This document shows positions 1-6,222 of a stretch of DNA of 8,329 nucleotides, one piece after another. The notes beneath the pieces were generated by a model. It ran no database searches. It was not told the origin of the DNA and saw nothing but the letters and a program-made list of their open reading frames with translations. Every line of letters starts with the position of its first letter. Positions within the stretch are counted from its first letter, which is position 1. The position numbers and the translations under genes were made by a program. The stretch comes from Bermanella sp049115935 (lineage in GTDB: Bacteria > Pseudomonadota > Gammaproteobacteria > Pseudomonadales > Oceanobacteraceae): assembly GCA_049115935.1 (NCBI GenBank), contig JAGDZK010000013.1, positions 1-8,329 on the forward strand, in the 5' to 3' direction.

Positions 1-1511
1 CCGAACTGACCAGAACCACCAGACTGTTTCTTATGCGTGTAAGAATCTTCAACTTCTTTGGTGATGGTTTCACGGTAAGCAACTTGTGGCTCACCAACAA
101 TTAGATCAACGCCGAAGGTACGCTTCAGAATGTCTACTTTGATGTCTAAGTGAAGCTCACCCATACCACGAAGAATGGTTTGACCACTGTCTTCATCGGT
201 GTGAACAAGGAAAGTAGGGTCTTCTGCAACCATTTTACCGATGGCAATACCCATTTTCTCAGCACCGCCTTTATCTTTAGGCGTAACAGCGATAGAGATT
301 ACAGGCTCAGGGAAAACCATGGCTTCAAGTGTACATACGTGTTTAGGATCACAAAGAGTGTGACCTGTTTGAACGTTCTTCATACCAACGATGGCGATGA
401 TGTCACCTGCTTGCGCTGAATCAAGTTCTTTACGCTCATCGGCTTCCATTTCACACATACGACCAACACGTTCAGTTTTACCTGTAAACGAGTTAAGGAT
501 GGTATCGCCTTTGTTCAATTTACCAGAGTAAATACGGATGAAGGTCAGGGCACCGAAACGGTCATCCATGATTTTGAACGCAAGTGCACGGAAAGGCTCA
601 TCAACAGATACAGTCGCTACTTCACCAGTTGGCTCACCGAATTCATCAGTAAGGTCCTGTGGAATAACGTCAGTTGGGCTTGGTAGGTAATCAACAACAG
701 CATCAAGGATAAGTTGAATACCTTTGTTTTTAAATGCAGAACCACAGAACGTTGGGAAGAATGCAAGGTCGCGAGTACCTTTACGGATACAACGTTTGAT
801 GTCTTCCATAGAAGGCTCTTCACCATCCATGTACGCCATCATTAGGTCGTCGTCTTGTTCAACAGCGGTTTCGATTAGCTGTTCGCGGTACATTTCAACG
901 TCTTCAACCATGTCGGCTGGGATGTCTTTAATTTCGTAGTTTTCAGGTAGACCAGAGTCATCCCAAACGTATGCTTGACGAGTTAATAGGTCAACCACGC
1001 CAACAAAGTCATCTTCACGGCCAATAGGAAGAACCATGATTAGAGGCTTAGCAGCTAGTACGTTTTCTACTTGGTCAACTACTTTAAGGAAGTCTGCACC
1101 GATACGGTCTAGTTTGTTTACGAAAATGATACGTGATACGCCCGACTCATCCGCATAACGCCAGTTAGTTTCTGACTGAGGTTCAACACCACCAGAACCA
1201 CAGAATACGCCGATACCGCCATCAAGTACTTTAAGAGAACGATATACTTCAACAGTGAAGTCAACGTGCCCAGGTGTATCGATAACGTTCATGCGGTGAT
1301 CTTTCCAGAACGTGGTGATCGCAGCAGATTGAATGGTAATACCGCGCTCAGCTTCTTGTTCCATGAAGTCAGTAGTAGATTCACCATCGTGAACCTCACC
1401 AGTCTTATGGATTTTACCAGTAAGCTTAAGGATACGTTCGGTGGTGGTAGTCTTGCCCGCATCTACGTGGGCGAAAATACCGATATTTCTGTATTTAGAT
1501 AGGTCTGACAT
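1..1511 (-). CDS. fusA2: Elongation factor G, second-copy type (EF-G2), C-terminus outside the window
   Basis: This is a ribosomal translocase GTPase acting in the cytoplasm. Translation from ATG at 1511 gives 503 residues with no stop before the window edge, so the end of domain IV and domain V are missing. Visible motifs are G1 AHVDAGKTT (residues 14-22), switch I RGITI (56-60), G3 DTPGH (78-82) with the catalytic-type His82, G4 NKLDR (132-136), GSAFKNKG in the late G domain, and the domain IV entry SGGSGQFG at the very end. The opening MSDLSKYRNIGIFAHVDAG and the stretch LKLTGKIHKTGEVHDGESTT match the second EF-G of Pseudomonas, Vibrio and relatives rather than the str-operon FusA, which usually reads TPIERYRNIGI and FYTG there. 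No rpsG or tuf is adjacent, which also fits a stand-alone second copy. The Shine-Dalgarno is weak (GAG about 7 bases ahead). A structured leader lies upstream. Confidence 0.93.
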   Translation of the reverse strand, partial: MSDLSKYRNIGIFAHVDAGKTTTTERILKLTGKIHKTGEVHDGESTTDFMEQEAERGITIQSAAITTFWKDHRMNVIDTPGHVDFTVEVYRSLKVLDGGIGVFCGSGGVEPQSETNWRYADESGVSRIIFVNKLDRIGADFLKVVDQVENVLAAKPLIMVLPIGREDDFVGVVDLLTRQAYVWDDSGLPENYEIKDIPADMVEDVEMYREQLIETAVEQDDDLMMAYMDGEEPSMEDIKRCIRKGTRDLAFFPTFCGSAFKNKGIQLILDAVVDYLPSPTDVIPQDLTDEFGEPTGEVATVSVDEPFRALAFKIMDDRFGALTFIRIYSGKLNKGDTILNSFTGKTERVGRMCEMEADERKELDSAQAGDIIAIVGMKNVQTGHTLCDPKHVCTLEAMVFPEPVISIAVTPKDKGGAEKMGIAIGKMVAEDPTFLVHTDEDSGQTILRGMGELHLDIKVDILKRTFGVDLIVGEPQVAYRETITKEVEDSYTHKKQSGGSGQF

Positions 1512-1533
1512 AACTTGCTCGACATTGCAGGGT

Positions 1534-1566
1534 AAAAATCGCCGCAGAGTTTAATTGCTTTGGCGA
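1534..1566 (-). terminator. Second terminator-like hairpin in the fusA2 leader
   Basis: Read on the minus strand, TCGCC (1566-1562) pairs with GGCGA (1543-1539). Inside it GCA can pair with TGC around a short AT-rich loop, and five T residues (1538-1534) follow at once. The stem is short and the U-tract modest, so this may be a weak terminator or only a chance fold. It ends 22 bases before the fusA2 start codon, so if it works it would act on fusA2 itself. Confidence 0.33.
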
Positions 1567-1628
1567 CGATATTGAACAAAAAAATAGCAGGATAGGCCTT
1601 TAAAAGGCGAAAATTTGCAAATATGCAT
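1551..1628 (-). other. Possible 25-codon leader reading frame ahead of fusA2
   Basis: An ATG at 1628-1626 opens a frame that ends with TAA at 1553-1551, beginning MHICKFSPFKG and ending YRRQSN. A GGGA sequence sits 8 bases before it. The frame runs through the 3' arm and U-tract of the first terminator-like hairpin and into the second one, so translation would disturb both. No homology is recognised and a frame this short can arise by chance. It is listed because of its position. Confidence 0.13.
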
Positions 1629-1650
1629 CAAAAATTTCCCATCCTGCTAT
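1578..1650 (-). terminator. Terminator-like three-way-junction RNA between the ApbE gene and fusA2
   Basis: On the minus strand, ATAGCAGGAT (1650-1641) and ATCCTGCTAT (1593-1584) form a perfect 10-bp stem followed directly by six more T residues (1583-1578), the form of an intrinsic terminator. The 47-base interior is far longer than a normal terminator loop and can itself fold into two arms: AAATTT (1637-1632) with AAATTT (1616-1611), topped by GCA/TGC, and GCCTT with AAGGC within 1596-1608. It could be the terminator of the upstream ApbE transcript, the end of a roughly 90-base small RNA starting near 1666, or an attenuator within the fusA2 leader. Confidence 0.55.
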
Positions 1651-1672
1651 CTGTGGGAGATTTTGGGGGCGG

Positions 1673-1681
1673 ATCTTAGCA
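1673..1681 (-). promoter_or_regulatory. Candidate extended -10 promoter for the fusA2 leader
   Basis: On the minus strand the sequence is TGCTAAGAT, an extended -10 element (TG, one base, TAAGAT). No good -35 match is seen at the usual distance; CGTTTA is what stands there. Transcription would start near 1666 and give a leader of about 155 bases that contains both terminator-like hairpins. The call rests on the -10 element only. Confidence 0.38.
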
Positions 1682-1760
1682 TATTTCGTAACGAATAAAC
1701 GGCCTTTTTAGAGATCTGAGTGTAGCTGATTGCGCCCAGTTTGCAGGGGATGTGGATGAT

Positions 1761-2642
1761 TTACTGTAACCAGAAGCTAACCCCTTGTTCTTCAAGGAAA
1801 GTTCTCGCATTTTCCCCTTGCAGCATGGCAAGAGTTGAAAGCAGTCCTGCCTCTATGCAGGTGCTGGCTGCAACCGTGATAGAAAGTGGCGGACGTTCAA
1901 CTGGCCAGCCAGTTTTTGGGTTTAAGATATGTCCATATCGAACACCATTAAAGGTAAAGTGCTGAATGGTAGTCCCACTGGTCGTGATGGCACCTTGCTT
2001 GATTTCGATGACAGTGGTTGGCTTTACGCCTTCTGGGTTTTCGATACCGCTACGCCAGTTATTACCATTTAAGCGAGGGCCGCTGACCCGCAGATCGCCA
2101 CCAAAATTAATCAAAAAGGGGAATGGGCAGTTTTGTTTTAATATCTGCCAGCATTTATCAACCGCATACTCTTTACCTATGCCACCTAGATCCAGTGACA
2201 TACCCTTTGGGAGCTCAATTGTATTGCCGTGGCGAAGGACTTTGTCAAAACCAATAAAAGGCAATAGCTCATCCACACTGGCTTGAGAGGGAAGTGATTG
2301 TATAGCTTTAAAGTTCCATATTTTGCGTAGCACCCCTGATGTTACATCAAATAAGCCATCGCTGAGTTCGTAACATTGCTGGGCAAAATCTAATAGCGAG
2401 AGGGTCTCAGGATCGAGTTCACATTTTTCGTGTTGATTAATGCGATATAGCAGGTTGTCTTGCCGGTAGCGGCTAAACTTCTTCTCTATCCGCCATGCCT
2501 CTTCGCTCGCTAATTTATAGAGTGGCTCAGTGTCGAAACCTTTAGGCGCTTCAATAATAACCTGGCAAGGGCTCGCCATGGCCTGAAATTGGCACTGGTG
2601 AAGAGAGGTTTGTTCACTGTACTGAAAACGAATATCAGGCAA
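1761..2642 (-). CDS. ApbE-family FAD:protein FMN transferase, without a visible signal peptide
   Basis: This family moves FMN from FAD onto Ser/Thr of a target protein, usually in the periplasm. The 293 residues cover the whole domain. Motifs are FQAMASP (19-25), FSRYRQDNLLYRIN (56-69), LSDGLFDVTSGVLRKIW (93-109), LDLGGIGKEYAVD (150-162), INFGGDLRVSG (178-188), TSGTTIQHF (221-229), HILNPKTGWPV (238-248) and TCIEAGLLSTLAMLQG (261-276). In the last motif Gly266 stands where many ApbE proteins have the Mg-binding Asp (ADALAT). I believe an 'AG.LST' subfamily exists, so this need not mean loss of activity. The start is TTG at 2642: an in-frame stop lies six codons upstream, and the next ATG (Met22) would cut into the first motif. 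GGA lies 9 bases before the TTG. Neither a Sec/Tat signal nor a lipobox is seen, which is unusual for ApbE. It is divergent from the lipoprotein gene on its 5' side. Confidence 0.9.
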   Translation of the reverse strand: MPDIRFQYSEQTSLHQCQFQAMASPCQVIIEAPKGFDTEPLYKLASEEAWRIEKKFSRYRQDNLLYRINQHEKCELDPETLSLLDFAQQCYELSDGLFDVTSGVLRKIWNFKAIQSLPSQASVDELLPFIGFDKVLRHGNTIELPKGMSLDLGGIGKEYAVDKCWQILKQNCPFPFLINFGGDLRVSGPRLNGNNWRSGIENPEGVKPTTVIEIKQGAITTSGTTIQHFTFNGVRYGHILNPKTGWPVERPPLSITVAASTCIEAGLLSTLAMLQGENARTFLEEQGVSFWLQ

Positions 2643-2774
2643 GGTTTCTATTCCAAATTAACTTTGAGTGAATTAATACTGGCTTTGTGGGCTCATTCAC
2701 AGTCAAAAAGACCTTTATTCTACACAATAAGCCCATGTGCGATTTGGCCATTATTACAAATAGGTATTCATACC
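2643..2774. promoter_or_regulatory. Divergent intergenic region between the ApbE gene and the DUF1800-like lipoprotein gene
   Basis: These 132 AT-rich bases must hold the start signals of both diverging genes. I find only weak promoter matches. On the plus strand, TTCACA near 2696 is followed 17 bases later by a poor -10. On the minus strand, TATTAA near 2675 has a poor -35. An inverted repeat TGGGCT (2688-2693) / AGCCCA (2730-2735) could be part of an operator, but with 6-bp arms it may be chance. Confidence 0.3.
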
Positions 2775-4583
2775 ATGGGACATACATTTAACCGGCTCGG
2801 ATTGATCCTTGCTACTTGCTTGGCTTTATCGGCCTGCAAGCCTAGTTCGCCCAAAGAAAATGCAGGGGACCAAAATGGCTCTGTATTGACATATAGCTTT
2901 ACCTTAACGCAAAAAGAATTTGATGCGCTATCACCAGATGATCAATTTGTGGTGGCGAACAAGATTTTGTCCACCATGTATCGTGGTATGCCTGCGGATG
3001 AGTTTTTTGATTTAACTCAGGGGTTTGAGACCCCTGTGGTGCAATACACCAACTTCATTGAGCGAACACAAAGAGCACTGACGACGCCTTTAAAAAATAG
3101 CGAAATTAAAAGCTTAAATAAAGATATATTTGGTGTTGAAGATAACCTTGAAACAGAAAATGTGGATGAGTCTATCCCGGCTCGATTCACTAATATTGAT
3201 AATAATGAGCCTCACCAAATTTTTATGGCTCGTGCACATACTTATCCACTAAGTGAAAATCAAATGGTGCAGTGGATGAGTTTCTTTTTGGCCAACACCA
3301 TTATGTTCTCTCCTGCCCGTGAAATGGATAGTACCAATACTCAAGATGTCGATCGCGTCTTGGGGTATTTAAACGATTCGTTATCAGATGGTTTGACCAT
3401 GCGCGAAGTGGTAAGAGGGTGGTTGCATAACTTAACCCGCTGGCGTGTTTCCCGCTCGCCAGAAAATCACGCACTGGAAATGTTTGAGTTGTACTTAGGT
3501 GTATTTAATGACACGCCAGAAGAGCAACAAAATACTATTAATGGTGGTAAAGCGTGTAGTGAATGGTATCTCACAGATAATGATGCGGACTATCAGTTAT
3601 TAAAAGACAATACCCAAGACGGCATTGCTGAGCCAGTGAAAGTGTTTGGCCAATATATTTATGATTGTGATGATTTGTATGGCGTAGTAGCTGGCCACCC
3701 ATTATTTATTCCACGTATGGTTGAAGTGATTTCCAATTACTTTTTAGATGGAATGTCTACGCAGAAAAAACAGGACGTTGTGCAGCAAATTGTTGCCACT
3801 AACCCAGAAACATTTCAAGACGTGTTTATGGCCGTTATGTTTTCAAAAGCGTTTTTATTAGAAAGCGAACGCCCAAAAAGTTTTGAAGAGAATGCCTTTA
3901 ACTTTTTACATGCTATGCACTGGACACCACGTTCTGGTTCGGGTGATTTAGGAACTCGAGTGCTTGATAATGTCTATGACTCATCCGGTAATAGTCGAAC
4001 GGTAGGTGTTCATAATATGGGTATTGCAGCCATGGATTATAAAATTGGACGAACACCTTTTTTACCAATGGATGTGCTGAGTTTTGCCACTTACCATAAG
4101 GCTATGCGTGAATCTGTTTTGTTAAATAACAGAGCATTCGATGGCCGTAATCACCCTGAGGAAACTGACTTTACTGAAGCTGCTATTTCTCGCCAGCCCC
4201 CTTTTGAGATAGTAAATGGTGGTTTCTACGTTGCGGGAACAGAAAACCTAAAACCTGAGCTTGAAAATCTAACCGCTTCAGAGTTTATTGATTTTGTATT
4301 TATGACAGCCCTCGGTCGTCGTGCGACTGCAGTTGAGTCAGCTGCATTTTTATTAGAAGGTGGCCCAGATATTCGGGATGAGTCCGGAGCCGTTATTGAT
4401 GATAATAGAGATTATTTACGTGAATACGAAAATGAGAATGGAGAGCTAGTTTTATCATTACGTCGTGGTACTGGTGGTACTGATGAACTTTATGAATATT
4501 GGGCTGATGATTTTGCTGAAATCATGCTGGATTATATTTCTCGATTGCCTGAATTTTATTATTACAAAAGCGTAAGCCAATAG
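2775..4583 (+). CDS. Lipoprotein of about 602 residues, probably a divergent DUF1800-family protein
   Basis: The start chosen is ATG 2775, because it gives a clean lipoprotein signal: MGHTFNRLGL, a hydrophobic run, then the lipobox LSAC with Cys21 followed by Lys, which suggests the outer membrane. The frame is open back to 2589, but that extension overlaps the ApbE gene and would bury the signal. The Shine-Dalgarno (AGG, about 10 bases ahead) is weak. The middle resembles the DUF1800 layout: MVQWMSFFLANTIMF (164-178), then a segment like 'FRDLL' (DGLTMREVVRGWLHNLTRW, 205-223), then SPENHALEMFELYLGV (228-243), close to the family's NENxARELLELxTLGV, then GHPLFIPRMVEVI (307-319) and a region with FQDVFMAVMFSKAFL (347-361). 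Near the C-terminus, EFIDFVFMTALGRRAT (503-518) resembles the 'LGR.PT..E' segment of other DUF families. The assignment is by eye. Function is unknown. It is followed after 10 bases by a DUF1501-type gene, the usual partner of DUF1800. Confidence 0.72.
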   Translation: MGHTFNRLGLILATCLALSACKPSSPKENAGDQNGSVLTYSFTLTQKEFDALSPDDQFVVANKILSTMYRGMPADEFFDLTQGFETPVVQYTNFIERTQRALTTPLKNSEIKSLNKDIFGVEDNLETENVDESIPARFTNIDNNEPHQIFMARAHTYPLSENQMVQWMSFFLANTIMFSPAREMDSTNTQDVDRVLGYLNDSLSDGLTMREVVRGWLHNLTRWRVSRSPENHALEMFELYLGVFNDTPEEQQNTINGGKACSEWYLTDNDADYQLLKDNTQDGIAEPVKVFGQYIYDCDDLYGVVAGHPLFIPRMVEVISNYFLDGMSTQKKQDVVQQIVATNPETFQDVFMAVMFSKAFLLESERPKSFEENAFNFLHAMHWTPRSGSGDLGTRVLDNVYDSSGNSRTVGVHNMGIAAMDYKIGRTPFLPMDVLSFATYHKAMRESVLLNNRAFDGRNHPEETDFTEAAISRQPPFEIVNGGFYVAGTENLKPELENLTASEFIDFVFMTALGRRATAVESAAFLLEGGPDIRDESGAVIDDNRDYLREYENENGELVLSLRRGTGGTDELYEYWADDFAEIMLDYISRLPEFYYYKSVSQ

Positions 4584-4593
4584 GAGCGTAAAA

Positions 4594-6135
4594 ATGAAAA
4601 GACGTGATTTTTTAAAGTACGCTTCTTCGGTTGCATCAACTAGTGTAGTGCCAGTTGGTTTGAGCATGAATTTATTAGCTCAGCGTGCCTATGCGGCCAG
4701 TCCGGTTTATTCGAATGTCAGTGTAACGGCTCCTGCCGTTCTACCTCAAGTGATTAATATTTTCATGTACGGTGGTGCGTCTGAATTAGCCGGCAATCTG
4801 AGTAATATTGAGCAAATCAATATGCACTCGCAAAATGATTACACCGCAAATAATGCGTTTACATCGAATATATTGTTGAATGCAACGGATAATGACCCAG
4901 CGAATCGCTCCCGTTTTAACGATGGCCAAATTACCGCAAACAAGTTCTGGAAAGAAGCGGGCGGCACTTACATGGAAGATATGTTAGCGGCCAATCAGAT
5001 GACGGTTTACCGAACTCTGTATAAACAAAAGAGTCCGACGCGTTCTCACCGTGAAAGTATCTTTATGTCTCATAAGGGCACATTAGATATTGAAAACTCT
5101 CCTGGTATTGGCTCACGTTTGGCGTTAATGCTGAAGCAGCATGAGTCAACGTATCAAAATGTGCCAACGGCTGATGGCTCAGCTTTAGGTGCGTTAGATG
5201 AAGTGGTTTTACCGTTTGTATCGTTTGAAGGTGAGTCACAAACTTATGCATTGGACCCAGATAATCCGTTGCCTTTGACGTTACGTGGGTTAACTATGGA
5301 TAGTAGTTTTAATAACCCTTACACCCGCGGATCAATTGGTGGTAGCGATAGCGCTATTGAAGCATTGCTAGCAGCACGTAAAACTGAAATGGATGCTTCT
5401 GAGAGTAAATACTTCAAAGCAGCGGATGGGTTTACTAAGCGTGCAGATTTAGAATCTCGTATGCAAAACTTGTCTAGCTTACTAAATGGTACCGATGCCA
5501 ATAGTAATCAATCCAGCGCAGAAGCGCTTGGTGTAACCTATCCAAACAGTAATTTTGCTCGCCAGCTTGAGGCAGCGGTTACATTGGCTATTCATAACCC
5601 TCAGACTTTATATATGGCCATGGGCACCTCTGGCTTAGGTGGTTGGGATGATCATAATAATGGTATTGATCGCTACCCTAATCGAATGAATGATGTGATG
5701 GCGGCGATTAAAGCAGGCATGGCGCATATCGAAGCATCCAATGGGGTGACCACAATTAATGGTGGCACGCGTACTCGTACCGATAATATTGTGATTAACG
5801 TGTTTGGTGACTTTGGTCGCTTAGTGAATCTTAATGGTTCAGGTGGGTGGGATCATGCAAATAATCAAAACCTGTATACATTTGGTGGTGCGGGAGTTCG
5901 CCCGACCAAAGAGGCAGCTGCATTAGGTAGTGTGATCGGTACCACAGAGCGTGCGGGCAGTAGTAAAACCAATAACCAGTATACGATTCCAACCAGTGGT
6001 AGCCCTACCTGGGAGCCTATGTCGGTTGCTTCATCTATCTATGGCTACTTTGGTGCGACCAACTCTCATATCTTAACGGCTGACGCTACTTATAATCCTG
6101 ACGGTGATGTTCGCTTTGAAGATAAATTACCTTAG
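4594..6135 (+). CDS. Tat-exported DUF1501-type protein
   Basis: The function of DUF1501 proteins is not settled. The family belongs, as far as I recall, to the alkaline phosphatase/sulfatase-like fold group. The N-terminus has a twin-arginine signal (KRRDFLK, 2-8) and an AxA-type cleavage site near AYA-AS (32-36), so the 513-residue product is exported folded. DUF1501 landmarks are INIFMYGGA (54-62, family 'LRGGxDG'), SHRESIFMSHKGT (151-163, family 'HF.aq..m'), GIGSRLA (171-177, family 'GWLGR'), GGWDDHNN (349-356, family 'GGWDTH'), VFGDFGR (403-409, family 'SEFGR') and NGSGGWDHA (414-422, family 'N..GTDHG'). Several family residues are altered, so it is a divergent member. The Shine-Dalgarno AGGAG (4582-4586) overlaps the stop codon of the preceding gene, so the two genes form an operon and are probably translationally coupled. 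Its 3' end meets a strong terminator. Confidence 0.83.
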   Translation: MKRRDFLKYASSVASTSVVPVGLSMNLLAQRAYAASPVYSNVSVTAPAVLPQVINIFMYGGASELAGNLSNIEQINMHSQNDYTANNAFTSNILLNATDNDPANRSRFNDGQITANKFWKEAGGTYMEDMLAANQMTVYRTLYKQKSPTRSHRESIFMSHKGTLDIENSPGIGSRLALMLKQHESTYQNVPTADGSALGALDEVVLPFVSFEGESQTYALDPDNPLPLTLRGLTMDSSFNNPYTRGSIGGSDSAIEALLAARKTEMDASESKYFKAADGFTKRADLESRMQNLSSLLNGTDANSNQSSAEALGVTYPNSNFARQLEAAVTLAIHNPQTLYMAMGTSGLGGWDDHNNGIDRYPNRMNDVMAAIKAGMAHIEASNGVTTINGGTRTRTDNIVINVFGDFGRLVNLNGSGGWDHANNQNLYTFGGAGVRPTKEAAALGSVIGTTERAGSSKTNNQYTIPTSGSPTWEPMSVASSIYGYFGATNSHILTADATYNPDGDVRFEDKLP

Positions 6136-6165
6136 TTAGCTGTTTGAGGTTTATCTTGGCTATAA

Positions 6166-6200
6166 AAAAACGGCGATGGATTTAATCCACCGCCGTTTTT
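6166..6200. terminator. Bidirectional intrinsic terminator between the converging DUF1501 and DUF3570 genes
   Basis: AAAAACGGCG (6166-6175) pairs with CGCCGTTTTT (6191-6200), and TGGAT (6177-6181) with ATCCA (6185-6189), around a TTA loop with one A/C mismatch. The A-run on one side and T-run on the other make it work in both directions. It lies 30 bases after the DUF1501 stop and 23 bases beyond the DUF3570 stop. Confidence 0.93.
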
Positions 6201-6222
6201 GTGTGCCCTAAATTAAGCGGGT

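Noticed and set aside
1..1511. Reading the EF-G gene as part of the str operon next to the S10 operon
   Set aside because: It points away from rpsJ, has no tuf or rpsG beside it and carries second-copy EF-G sequence features, so it is better called EF-G2.
1584..1650. The 10-bp inverted repeat as ends of a small mobile element
   Set aside because: There are no flanking target duplications, the element would be only 67 bases, and the U-tract after one arm is explained by a terminator or attenuator.
1966..2286. A 106-codon plus-strand open frame
   Set aside because: It lies wholly within the ApbE gene on the other strand, where all family motifs are found, and its own translation has no recognisable features.
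2589..2774. An N-terminal extension of the DUF1800-like protein back to ATG 2589
   Set aside because: It would overlap the divergent ApbE gene and place 62 residues ahead of a clean lipoprotein signal with lipobox LSAC. ATG 2775 is the better start.
6049..6075. FGAT near residue 487 of the DUF1501-type protein as a flavinylation site
   Set aside because: The motif needs Ser/Thr where Phe stands, and the surrounding residues do not fit the DxxxGAT context.
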